From Silicimonas sp. (GTDB taxonomy: Bacteria; Pseudomonadota; Alphaproteobacteria; Rhodobacterales; Rhodobacteraceae), in assembly GCA_022826385.1 (NCBI GenBank), contig JAJDUZ010000066.1:141596-205595 (forward strand): a DNA stretch of 64,000 nt, read 5' to 3'. How positions within the stretch are numbered: position 1 is the stretch's first letter; every line of letters begins with the position of its first letter. Made by a program: the position numbers and the translations under genes. This document shows, one piece after another, positions 29,211 to 37,063 of this stretch. The notes under the pieces were generated by a model that was not told the DNA's origin, ran no database searches, and saw nothing but the letters and a program-made list of their open reading frames with translations.

Positions 29211-29216
29211 ATCAGG

Positions 29217-31184
29217 CTATTCGGCGGCGATCGGGTCAGGGTCAACAAGGCTGACGATGTCGAACATGATGCGGTTCAGCTCGAAATCCTTGGGCGTGTA
29301 GACCGCCGCGACCCCCATTGCCCGCAGGCGCTCGGCGTCTTCCGGGGGGATGATCCCGCCAACAATGACGGGTGTGTCGCCAAGGCCGGCTTCGCCCATC
29401 TGTCGCATCAGGTCTTCGATCAGGGGCACATGGCTGCCAGACAGGATCGACAGGCCCACCACATGCGCGCCGCTGTCACGTGCGGCCGCCACGATCTCGG
29501 ACGGGGTGAGGCGGATGCCTTCATAGGTGACGTCCATGCCAACGTCGCGGGCGCGGGATGCGATTTGCTCGGCGCCGTTCGAATGACCGTCGAGGCCCGG
29601 CTTGCCAACGAGGAACTTCACGCGTGATCCCAGCTTGGTCGATACCGCATCAACGGCCGCGCGAATGTCGTCGAGACCTTCGGTCCGGTTCGAGGGGGCC
29701 GCGCTGACGCCGGTGGGCGCGCGGTATTGACCAAAGGCCTTGCGCACGACGTCGCCCCACTCGCCGGTCGTAACCCCGGCCTTGGCGGCGGCGATCGATG
29801 CGGGCATGACGTTGGCGCCGGTTTTGCAAGCCTCGGCCAAATCGCTGAGCGCCTGGTCCACTGCGGTGGCGTCACGGGCGTCGCGCCAAGCGTTGAGGCG
29901 GGCGATCTGGTCGGCTTCGGCGGCCGGGTCGGCCACCATGATTGAATCATCGCCCGCGGTCAGGGGCGAGGCTTCGGCTTCGACATAGCGGTTGACGCCG
30001 ACAACGGTTGTGTCGCCGCTTTCGATGCCCTGAATGCGCTCGGAATTGGCTTCGACGAGGCGCGATTTCATGTACTCGATCGCCTCGACCGCGCCGCCCA
30101 TGGCATCGATATGCGCAAGCTCGGCGCGTGCGCCTGCTTTCAACTCTTCGACCTTGCCTTCGACGACGGCGTTGCCATCAAACAGGTCGCCATATTCCAG
30201 AAGGTCAGTTTCAAATGCGAGGATTTGTTGCATCCGAAGGGACCACTGCTGGTCCCACGGGCGCGGCAGGCCAAGCGCCTCGTTCCACGCGGGCAGCTGG
30301 ACCGCACGGGCGCGGGCATTTTTCGAGAGCGTGACGGACAGCATCTCGATCAGGATGCGATAGACGTTATTCTCGGGCTGTTGTTCGGTCAGGCCCAGCG
30401 AGTTGACCTGCACGCCATAGCGGAACCGGCGGAAGCGCGGGTCTTCGACGCCATAGCGTTCTTGGCAAATTTCGTCCCAGAGCTCGGTGAAGGCGCGCAT
30501 CTTGCACATCTCGGTGACGAAGCGAATGCCGGCGTTCACGAAGAAGCTGATGCGTCCGACCATTTCCGGGAACGCATCCGGTGCGACCTTGCCTTTCAGA
30601 TCATCCAGCACCGCCTGCGCGGTTGCCAAGGCGAAAGCCAGTTCCTGCTCGGGCGTCGCCCCGGCCTCCTGCAGGTGATAGGAACACACATTCATCGGGT
30701 TCCACTTCGGCAGATGTTCGCGTGTGAAAGCGGCGACGTCCGTGATCAGGCGCAGCGACGGTTTCGGCGGGCAGATATGGGTGCCGCGCGAGAGGTATTC
30801 CTTGATGATGTCGTTCTGCACGGTGCCCTGCAGTTGGCTGACATCGGCGCCCTGACGTTCGGCTTCCGCAATGTACAGCGCCAACAGCCAAGGGGCCGTG
30901 GCGTTGATCGTCATCGAGGTGTTCATCTGCTGAAGCGGGATGTTGTCAAAGAGAGTGGCCATGTCGCCTGCATGGGCGATGGGCACGCCAACCTTGCCAA
31001 CCTCGCCGCGGGCCAGTTCGTGGTCGCTGTCATACCCGGTTTGGGTCGGCAGATCGAAGGCGACCGAGAGGCCGGTTTGCCCACGCTCGAGGTTGCCGCG
31101 ATAGAGGGCGTTCGACGCTTTCGCTGTCGAGTGGCCGGCATAGGTCCGGAACAGCCACGGGCGGTCGGCTTTGGTATCGGGCAC
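29217..31184 (-). CDS. ecm: Ethylmalonyl-CoA mutase, B12-dependent
   Basis: About 655 residues. The N-terminal mutase barrel includes YAGHSTAKASNALYRGNLER, DLPTQTGYDSDHELARGEVG and FVNAGIRFVTEMCKMRAFTE. The C-terminal B12 domain has GLDGHSNGAEQ (His ligand near residue 540), LSILSGSHVPLI and VGGIIPPED. It converts (2R)-ethylmalonyl-CoA to methylsuccinyl-CoA. The start is GTG 31184 with AGGAGG eight bases upstream; the frame extends to TTG 31214 without a better site. Pairing with ccr favours Ecm over methylmalonyl-CoA mutase. Confidence 0.93.
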   Translation of the reverse strand: MPDTKADRPWLFRTYAGHSTAKASNALYRGNLERGQTGLSVAFDLPTQTGYDSDHELARGEVGKVGVPIAHAGDMATLFDNIPLQQMNTSMTINATAPWLLALYIAEAERQGADVSQLQGTVQNDIIKEYLSRGTHICPPKPSLRLITDVAAFTREHLPKWNPMNVCSYHLQEAGATPEQELAFALATAQAVLDDLKGKVAPDAFPEMVGRISFFVNAGIRFVTEMCKMRAFTELWDEICQERYGVEDPRFRRFRYGVQVNSLGLTEQQPENNVYRILIEMLSVTLSKNARARAVQLPAWNEALGLPRPWDQQWSLRMQQILAFETDLLEYGDLFDGNAVVEGKVEELKAGARAELAHIDAMGGAVEAIEYMKSRLVEANSERIQGIESGDTTVVGVNRYVEAEASPLTAGDDSIMVADPAAEADQIARLNAWRDARDATAVDQALSDLAEACKTGANVMPASIAAAKAGVTTGEWGDVVRKAFGQYRAPTGVSAAPSNRTEGLDDIRAAVDAVSTKLGSRVKFLVGKPGLDGHSNGAEQIASRARDVGMDVTYEGIRLTPSEIVAAARDSGAHVVGLSILSGSHVPLIEDLMRQMGEAGLGDTPVIVGGIIPPEDAERLRAMGVAAVYTPKDFELNRIMFDIVSLVDPDPIAAE

Positions 31185-31505
31185 TGGGCGAGCCTCCTGC
31201 GCTTCGAGCAACAAAATTACACTTCAGCGTGGATAGACGAAAGGAAATGGCGTTGTCAATTCGCCGCGTCGCAGCGTCCACACTTTGTGTGCGCGTCTGT
31301 TGGCAGCTTGCACCTGACTGTTGGTGAAACAGAGTGGAATTCGCCAAATCCTTGCAGTCTTGTGGTTTTCGGGAAACATCAAAATTGATAAAGTCATAAT
31401 ATTACCAGATACACAAAATTTCATTTGTAATATTGCGCAGCCATCTTTACTCGGTTACCCCATTGCTAATGATTCTGCGATGCAGCACGGTATGAGGGGA
31501 AAGAC
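31185..31505. other. Divergent ecm/ccr promoter region
   Basis: 321 bases without a gene. The half near ccr (about 31360-31450) is strikingly AT-rich compared with the surrounding GC-rich DNA and holds the dyad listed separately. Both promoters of the ethylmalonyl-CoA pathway genes must lie here. In Methylorubrum extorquens a TetR-type activator, CcrR, acts on the ccr promoter. No such regulator gene is seen in this window. Confidence 0.7.
31398..31434. promoter_or_regulatory. AATATTAC ... GTAATATT dyad upstream of ccr
   Basis: Perfect eight-base arms AATATTAC (31398-31405) and GTAATATT (31427-31434) are separated by 21 bases. Inside lies a smaller dyad, ACAAA (31413-31417) with TTTGT (31424-31428). 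It sits 72-108 bases before the ccr start. Such nested dyads are typical of operators. The function is inferred from position. Confidence 0.45.
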
Positions 31506-32783
31506 ATGGCTTTGGACAAGGCGGACGCGATGGAAAAGAAGGACCTTTATGACATCGGAGAGATGCCTCCGATGGGTCACCTGCCGGAAAAGATGCATGC
31601 CTGGGCGATCCGGCGTGAACGCCACGGCGACCCGGACCAGTCCTTTGCCTTGGAAGTCGTCGACGTTAAGAAACCGGACAGCCACGAAGTCGTGGTGCTC
31701 GTGATGGCTGCTGGCGTGAACTACAACGGCGTCTGGGCCGGGAAGGGCGTGCCGATCAGCCCCTTCGACGTGCATGGCGCAGACTATCACATCGCCGGCT
31801 CGGATGCCTCGGGCATTGTCTGGGCCGTGGGCGACAAGGTGCGCAACTGGAAGGTGGGCGACGAAGTCGTGATCCACTGCAACCAGGACGATGGCGACGA
31901 TGAAGAGTGCAACGGCGGCGACCCGATGTTCTCGAACAGCCAGCGCATCTGGGGGTACGAGACACCTGATGGATCCTTCGCGCAATTCACCACCGTTCAG
32001 GCGCAGCAGTTGATGCCGCGTCCAAAGCACCTGACCTGGGAAGAAAGCGCCTGCTATACCCTGACGCTGGCCACGGCGTATCGGATGCTGTTTGGTCACC
32101 ATCCGCATGAATTGAAGCCGGGACAGAATGTTCTGGTCTGGGGCGCGTCGGGCGGGCTGGGGTCGTATGCGATCCAGCTGATCAACACCGCGGGTGCCAA
32201 TGCGATTGCCGTGATCTCGGATGAAGACAAGCGCGACTTCGTGATGAGCCTTGGCGCCAAGGGCGTGATTAATCGCAAGGACTTCAAGTGTTGGGGGCAA
32301 CTGCCCGAGGTGAACACCGAGGCTTATAAGGAATGGTTTGCCGAAGCGCGGAAGTTCGGCAAGGCGATCTGGGAGATCACGGGCAAGGGCGTGAATGTCG
32401 ATATGGTGTTCGAACATCCGGGCGAAGCGACCTTCCCGATCTCGACCTTTGTCGTGAAGAAGGGCGGCATGGTTGTGATCTGCGCCGGCACCACCGGTTA
32501 TAACCTGACGATGGATGCGCGTTATGTCTGGATGCACCAGAAGCGCATTCAGGGCAGCCACTTCGCGCATTTGAAGCAGGCAGCCTCGGCAAACAAGCTG
32601 ATGGTCGAGCGTCGTCTTGATCCGTGCATGTCGGAAGTCTTCCCGTGGGAGGAGATCCCGCACTCGCACATGAAGATGATGCGGAACGAACACAAGCCGG
32701 GCAACATGGCCGTTCTGGTGCAAGCGCCGCACACCGGTTTGCGCACTTGGGAAGATACTCTGGAAGCCAGCGTTTCCCGTTAA
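31506..32783 (+). CDS. ccr: Crotonyl-CoA carboxylase/reductase
   Basis: 425 residues of the medium-chain dehydrogenase/reductase family with the NADPH motif VWGASGGLGSYAIQLINTAG. Distinctive CCR sequences include MHAWAIRRERHGDPDQSF, GVNYNGVWAGKG, DGSFAQFTTVQAQQLMPRPK, and RIQGSHFAHLKQA near the C-terminus. It reductively carboxylates crotonyl-CoA to (2S)-ethylmalonyl-CoA, the key step of the pathway. GAGGGGAAAG precedes the ATG. It is divergent from ecm, so the two consecutive enzymes are probably co-regulated. Confidence 0.96.
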   Translation: MALDKADAMEKKDLYDIGEMPPMGHLPEKMHAWAIRRERHGDPDQSFALEVVDVKKPDSHEVVVLVMAAGVNYNGVWAGKGVPISPFDVHGADYHIAGSDASGIVWAVGDKVRNWKVGDEVVIHCNQDDGDDEECNGGDPMFSNSQRIWGYETPDGSFAQFTTVQAQQLMPRPKHLTWEESACYTLTLATAYRMLFGHHPHELKPGQNVLVWGASGGLGSYAIQLINTAGANAIAVISDEDKRDFVMSLGAKGVINRKDFKCWGQLPEVNTEAYKEWFAEARKFGKAIWEITGKGVNVDMVFEHPGEATFPISTFVVKKGGMVVICAGTTGYNLTMDARYVWMHQKRIQGSHFAHLKQAASANKLMVERRLDPCMSEVFPWEEIPHSHMKMMRNEHKPGNMAVLVQAPHTGLRTWEDTLEASVSR

Positions 32784-32804
32784 GCAACAATTCGAATCTA
32801 TGGC

Positions 32805-32852
32805 CGCCCGATCGTTTGGGTCAGATGAACATCTGGCTCAAATGGTCGGGCG
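32805..32852 (+). terminator. Long imperfect hairpin after ccr
   Basis: An outer stem CGCCCGA (32805-32811) with TCGGGCG (32846-32852), a 3x3 internal loop, and an inner 12-bp stem (32815-32826 with 32831-32842, two G-U pairs) close the loop GAAC. In total 19 base pairs lie 22 bases after the ccr stop. No T-run follows, so it may protect the 3' end of the ccr mRNA rather than terminate it alone. Confidence 0.6.
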
Positions 32853-32996
32853 AAGTCGTTGAATGCAGTAATTTCAATATGTTAAATTCTCGCCCCTCGC
32901 CAGATATGGGGAGTAGATTCTGGCGAATTTAAGGCAAAATCTCCACATGCTAAGGTTGTGTTAAGCTTTCGTTAACCAATCGGGAAGAGATAACGC

Positions 32997-33209
32997 ATGG
33001 TACATGATTGGATTCTTGACGTCCTGACGGACCTTCGTGACTTCGCCTCCAAGAACGGGCTCGGCGTCACGGAAGAGCAGATCGACCGCGCTTTGGTTGC
33101 CGTTGCTCGCGAGTTGGACGCAAGGCAGGGGATGGCGCAGGGGACGGCGCAAATTGGCCATGTTAGAGAGTTTTCTGGATCGATTGCAGAAGGTCAAAAC
33201 GCTCGGTGA
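32997..33209 (+). CDS. Small helical protein overlapping luxR
   Basis: 70 residues, with GGGAAGAG upstream of ATG 32997. The sequence (MVHDWILDVLTDLRDFASKN, then TEEQIDRALVAVARELDARQ) predicts two amphipathic helices. It overlaps the start of the luxR gene by 50 bases in another frame. The ribosome site, protein-like composition and position suggest a real gene translated ahead of luxR. Similar small ORFs precede some Roseobacter luxR genes, as far as I recall. Function unknown; it may set luxR translation. Confidence 0.6.
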   Translation: MVHDWILDVLTDLRDFASKNGLGVTEEQIDRALVAVARELDARQGMAQGTAQIGHVREFSGSIAEGQNAR

Positions 33210-33864
33210 CCTTGACGGTGCAATCCTGTCGCTCAGCGACGAACTGAACGCCGAGCATATGGTTTATCACTCGGTCGGTTCAGGCGGAAAAGAATATGCC
33301 GTCACCACGTATCATCCGATCTGGGTCGACCAATATCTGGGAAATGACTACGCCCGGATTGACCCGGTCGTGCAAGCCTGTCTCAGACGCTTCCATCCGG
33401 TTGACTGGAAGCGTCTCGACTGGTCGGGTAAGGCGACCCGCGAATTCTTGCACGAGGCGGTCGATGCGGGTGTCGGCAGCCAAGGATTCTCGATCCCGAT
33501 CCGTGGGCCGTCGGGGCAATTCGCTCTGTTCTCGGTCAGCAGCCGCGACAGCGACGAACACTGGGCGAGATACACACAGGACTACACCCGGTCGTTGATC
33601 CTTGCCTCGCATTACGTGAACCAGAAGGCGCTTGAGATCGAGAATGGCACCGACCAAGCCGAAATCGCCAGCCTCAGCCCGCGCGAGACGGACGCGCTGA
33701 CGATGCTGGCGCTGGGGCTCAGCCGGGCGCAAGCCGCCGACAGCCTCTCGATCTCCGAGCATACATTGCGGGTCTATATCGAAAGCGCGCGGTTCAAGCT
33801 CTCGGCGATGAACACCACGCACGCGGTGGCGCGCGCCATGAATCAGGGCCTGTTAAGGGTCTAG
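33160..33864 (+). CDS. luxR: LuxR-family quorum-sensing regulator
   Basis: 234 residues. The N-terminal autoinducer-binding domain shows the conserved ligand-pocket pattern YHPIWVDQYLGNDYARIDPVV, followed by W-containing segments and GVGSQGFSIPIRGPSGQFAL. The C-terminal GerE/LuxR helix-turn-helix is LSPRETDALTMLALGLSRAQ through HTLRVYIESARFKLSAM. It should bind an acyl-homoserine lactone made by the adjacent LuxI. ATG 33160 starts at the domain; the open frame upstream overlaps the small 70-aa gene. Confidence 0.93.
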   Translation: MLESFLDRLQKVKTLGDLDGAILSLSDELNAEHMVYHSVGSGGKEYAVTTYHPIWVDQYLGNDYARIDPVVQACLRRFHPVDWKRLDWSGKATREFLHEAVDAGVGSQGFSIPIRGPSGQFALFSVSSRDSDEHWARYTQDYTRSLILASHYVNQKALEIENGTDQAEIASLSPRETDALTMLALGLSRAQAADSLSISEHTLRVYIESARFKLSAMNTTHAVARAMNQGLLRV

Positions 33865-34011
33865 TAACCATCCCGTTCGAACCACTTTACAGGCGGTAAC
33901 AGCTCCGCCCGCGGCAGTTTACAGCCTCTCACCGGTCCGATCTTGCTGTTCTCAGCCCATTAGCGAACGCTTCCTAGCTCTCTTCCCGTTCACAACGGAA
34001 GGGGGCTTCCC

Positions 34012-34647
34012 ATGCTTCGCTATGTCTATGCAGATCAACTTCACCAGTTCCCGCGCTTGGCGCAGGGCATGTTCCGTGACCGGGCAGTGCAGTTCAGCGC
34101 CCGTCTTGGATGGGAGGTTTCGGTGGATGACGACGGGAACGAACGCGACCAATATGACGATCTGAACCCGCTCTACATTCTCTGGGAGCGTCCCGACGGC
34201 ACACATGGCGGGTCGCTGCGTCTTCTGCCCACAACGGGCGATACGATGCTGAACGATCACTTTGGGCACCTGACGGATGGTGTCACGATCCAAAGCCCGT
34301 TCATCTGGGAATGCACGCGCTTCTGTCTTGCGCCCGGGGCCGAGGCGCACGTGTCCTCGGCGTTGATGCTGGGGGTTCTGGAGCTGGGGCTGAACGCGCA
34401 TCTGGACCACATTGTCGGCGTGTTCGACGCGCGCATGATCCGTGTCTATGCCCGCGTCGGCTGGGGACCAACCGTGCTGGGGACCGAGGGCGAGGGGCGC
34501 AATGCCATAAGTGCCGGGCTTTGGCCGTGTGACGAGGGTTTCCGCGCGCGTCTTCTGTCGAAGGCGGGGATCAGTGCCGAGGTTTCGGACCATTGGTACA
34601 ACCGCAGTTTCGGCACGGTGGCAGAGCAGATTGGGGCGGTGGCCTGA
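34012..34647 (+). CDS. luxI: Acyl-homoserine-lactone synthase (LuxI family)
   Basis: 211 residues. Conserved LuxI residues are visible: Arg and Phe in MFRDRAVQFSARLGWEV, Asp residues in NERDQYDDLNPLYIL, the catalytic-core GGSLRLLPTTGDTML, and FIWECTRFCLAPGAE. It makes an AHL signal from SAM and acyl-ACP; chain length cannot be read from sequence. GGAAGGGGG precedes the ATG. It lies 147 bases after luxR on the same strand. No clear lux-box palindrome was found in that gap. Confidence 0.94.
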   Translation: MLRYVYADQLHQFPRLAQGMFRDRAVQFSARLGWEVSVDDDGNERDQYDDLNPLYILWERPDGTHGGSLRLLPTTGDTMLNDHFGHLTDGVTIQSPFIWECTRFCLAPGAEAHVSSALMLGVLELGLNAHLDHIVGVFDARMIRVYARVGWGPTVLGTEGEGRNAISAGLWPCDEGFRARLLSKAGISAEVSDHWYNRSFGTVAEQIGAVA

Positions 34648-34669
34648 AGGGGCGATGTCCAACGCAGAG

Positions 34670-34704
34670 AAGGGTGCGGAAATTGTCTCAAATTCCGCAC
34701 CCTT
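34670..34704 (+). terminator. Hairpin after luxI
   Basis: A perfect 12-bp stem, AAGGGTGCGGAA (34670-34681) with TTCCGCACCCTT (34693-34704), around an 11-base loop, starts 23 bases after luxI. There is no T-run. It separates luxI from the downstream helicase gene. Confidence 0.65.
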
Positions 34705-34748
34705 GCCCACTGGTGGCGCGGTCGGGGAACAGGTAGTCTCGCGCCACC

Positions 34749-36278
34749 ATGTCGCTTCCCGTCACCACCTTTTCCGAAGATCAGGCCGAAGCGTTCGACC
34801 GGGTTGCCGAGCTGTTGCAAAGCGCGGGCGTCGACATCGAAGAAAGTCTGATGACGCCCCGCTCGGCGGGCAGCCAAGGGGCGATGGCGGTCATCGGCAA
34901 GGCCGGTTCGGGCAAGACCATGTTGCTGGCGCGACTGGCCGAGGCGCTTGGGGAAGCCGGGGTCGAGACGATCAGCGGCGACTATGAAGGCCGCCGACGC
35001 AAGGACAAGCGGACGCTCGCCATTCTTGCGCCCACCAACAAGGCGGCCAGCGTGTTGCGCACCCGTGGAGTCGCGGCGACCACCATTCACCGCATTCTAT
35101 ACACGCCGCTCTATGATCCCGAGTACGAGAAGATTGCCGAATGGCTGATGGGCAATGGCGAACGCCCCGAGGTCGAAGGGCTCAGCGACGCCGCGCTGGA
35201 CCGGGCCCTTGAGTTCTTCAAGACCAACAAGTCCATTCCCGGTGCTTTGGCCGCGGCCGGTCTGAAAGGGTCGGATTTCATCTTGGGCTGGAAGCGGCGC
35301 GAAGACCCGCTGGACATCGGGTTTGTCGACGAGGCGTCCATGCTGGATGCCCGGCAATACGAAGACCTGTCTGAAATTTTCCCCACGCTCCTCCTGTTTG
35401 GTGACCCGGCTCAATTGGCACCCGTGAACCAGTCCGGTTCGATGGTGTTCGACACGCTGCCCGAGCCCCGCAAGATGGTGCTCAACCGTGTGCACCGGCA
35501 GGATCTCGACAACCCGATCCTGGACCTCGCGCACGCACTTGGTCGTGAGGATCTGGGGTTCGAGGCGTTTGAGCGCATGATCGAAGAGGCGGCCGCGTCA
35601 GATGACCGGGTTGTCGTGGCGCCGCGGGTGGAGGCCAGCATGATGGCGCGGTCTCCGGTGCTGGTCTGGCGCAACGCCACACGCATCCGGTTGATCCACG
35701 CCTTTCGTGGCGCCTATGGTGCGCCGCCCGATGCCTTGTTGCCAGGGGAACCATTGATCTGCGACGGGATTGAACTGCCCTTGAAGCACCGTAAGAAGCG
35801 TCTCGATCTCGAGGCGCGCGGTCTGATCAAGGGGGCGCAGGTTATCTACCTCGGCCCCGGACGGCGTGCCGGGTTCTCGCGGCTTCATGTGATCGGCGCG
35901 CCCGAACCGCAGGTTTCGGCAGCCTCGATCGTCAAGATCGAGATGCCCGACGAGGAAGAGCCATTCATTCCCTTCGCCGCGAATATGGGCGCGGCTTTCC
36001 TGCACGGTGCCGCCGTCACCATTCACAAGGCGCAAGGGTCGCAATGGCCCGAGGTACAGGTCTTTGCGCCCGATCTTTATGCAGCCAGCCGCGCCGGGCG
36101 TATGGAAGCGGGCATTCCCCTTTGGAAGCGTCTCGCCTACGTTGCGATCACGCGGGCCGAAGAGCGCCTGCATTGGGTGACACGGTACCGGTTGGGCAAG
36201 CCAACCGAGGCGCTGAGCACGGCGGATCTGGATGCGCCGCCGGCGCCGTTTGAATTGACAGGGGAGGACGAGGCATGA
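34749..36278 (+). CDS. RecD-like ATP-dependent DNA helicase
   Basis: 509 residues of helicase superfamily 1. Walker A is VIGKAGSGKTMLLARLAEAL (residues about 45-64). Motif II/III is IGFVDEASMLDARQYEDL with LLFGDPAQLAPVNQSG. A C-terminal UvrD-like domain contains AVTIHKAQGSQWPEVQVFAP and YVAITRAEERLHWV. It resembles stand-alone RecD2/Dda-type helicases rather than RecBCD RecD. The substrate is unknown. The next gene overlaps its stop by 4 bases. Confidence 0.87.
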   Translation: MSLPVTTFSEDQAEAFDRVAELLQSAGVDIEESLMTPRSAGSQGAMAVIGKAGSGKTMLLARLAEALGEAGVETISGDYEGRRRKDKRTLAILAPTNKAASVLRTRGVAATTIHRILYTPLYDPEYEKIAEWLMGNGERPEVEGLSDAALDRALEFFKTNKSIPGALAAAGLKGSDFILGWKRREDPLDIGFVDEASMLDARQYEDLSEIFPTLLLFGDPAQLAPVNQSGSMVFDTLPEPRKMVLNRVHRQDLDNPILDLAHALGREDLGFEAFERMIEEAAASDDRVVVAPRVEASMMARSPVLVWRNATRIRLIHAFRGAYGAPPDALLPGEPLICDGIELPLKHRKKRLDLEARGLIKGAQVIYLGPGRRAGFSRLHVIGAPEPQVSAASIVKIEMPDEEEPFIPFAANMGAAFLHGAAVTIHKAQGSQWPEVQVFAPDLYAASRAGRMEAGIPLWKRLAYVAITRAEERLHWVTRYRLGKPTEALSTADLDAPPAPFELTGEDEA

Positions 36279-37012
36279 GCAGAACGATCATCATCACCGG
36301 CGCAAGTCAGGGTATTGGCAAGGCGACAGCCGAGGTTTTCCTGAATGCAGGCTGGACCGTCGGGTGTCTTGCGCGATCGGAAGACAAACTGCGCGCACTT
36401 TGGGACACTGAGGATCGCGCGATCCCCTTGTCCTGCGACGTCACCGACAGTGCAGCCGTTGATGCCGCGTTTCAGACCTTTGCCGATCAGGCCGGACGGG
36501 TGGATGCGATCTTCAACAATGCCGGTCGGGGCAGTCCCGCCGAAAGCATCGACGAAATCACGGACGAGACCTGGGCTTCGGTCTTGTCGGTCAACGTGAC
36601 CGGCATGTTCAACTGCGCGCGCGCCGCATTCCGGCATATGCGGCACCAGTCGCCGCAGGGTGGGCGGATCGTGAACAACGGCTCGATCTCGGCTTACACG
36701 CCGCGCTGGCGTTCGGTGCCCTACACCACCACCAAACACGCGATCACCGGGTTGACCAAAAGCCTCAGCGTGGATGGACGCCCGTTCGACATTGCCTGCG
36801 GTCAGATCGATATCGGCAACGCGCTGACCGACATGACCGAGGATATGGCGACCGGGAAACCGCAAGCCGACGGCACCATGGTGCCCGAACCCACGATGGA
36901 TGTTATGCATGTTGCCGAGGCTGTGCTGAACATGTGCGATTTGCCGTTGGCGTCGAACGTGCAGTTCATGACGATCATGGCGACGAAGATGCCTTACATC
37001 GGCCGGGGGTAG
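36275..37012 (+). CDS. Short-chain dehydrogenase/reductase
   Basis: 245 residues. The NAD(P)-binding motif is TGASQGIGKATAEVF, the structural motif NNAGRG, the catalytic Ser is in NNGSISAYTP and the catalytic Tyr-Lys in VPYTTTKHAITGLTK. These define a classical SDR; the substrate is not evident. The ATG overlaps the helicase stop (ATGA), so the two are co-translated although no functional link is obvious. Confidence 0.9.
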   Translation: MSRTIIITGASQGIGKATAEVFLNAGWTVGCLARSEDKLRALWDTEDRAIPLSCDVTDSAAVDAAFQTFADQAGRVDAIFNNAGRGSPAESIDEITDETWASVLSVNVTGMFNCARAAFRHMRHQSPQGGRIVNNGSISAYTPRWRSVPYTTTKHAITGLTKSLSVDGRPFDIACGQIDIGNALTDMTEDMATGKPQADGTMVPEPTMDVMHVAEAVLNMCDLPLASNVQFMTIMATKMPYIGRG

Positions 37013-37058
37013 CATTTTCCGACACGGAAAATGGTCCGGAATTTTTCCAAAATTCCGG
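37013..37058. terminator. Twin hairpins between convergent genes
   Basis: Hairpin 1: CATTTTCCG (37013-37021) with CGGAAAATG (37025-37033), loop ACA. Hairpin 2: CCGGAATTTT (37036-37045) with AAAATTCCGG (37049-37058), loop TCC. Both stems are perfect and lie directly between the SDR stop and the convergent TIGR02186 stop, so they can serve as a bidirectional terminator; the AT-rich arms supply T-runs. Confidence 0.75.
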
Positions 37059-37063
37059 CGCCC

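Noticed and set aside
34012..34749. Inverted CTTCC/GGAAG near the luxI start as a lux box
   Set aside because: The arms are imperfect, overlap the ribosome site, and do not fit the lux-box pattern.
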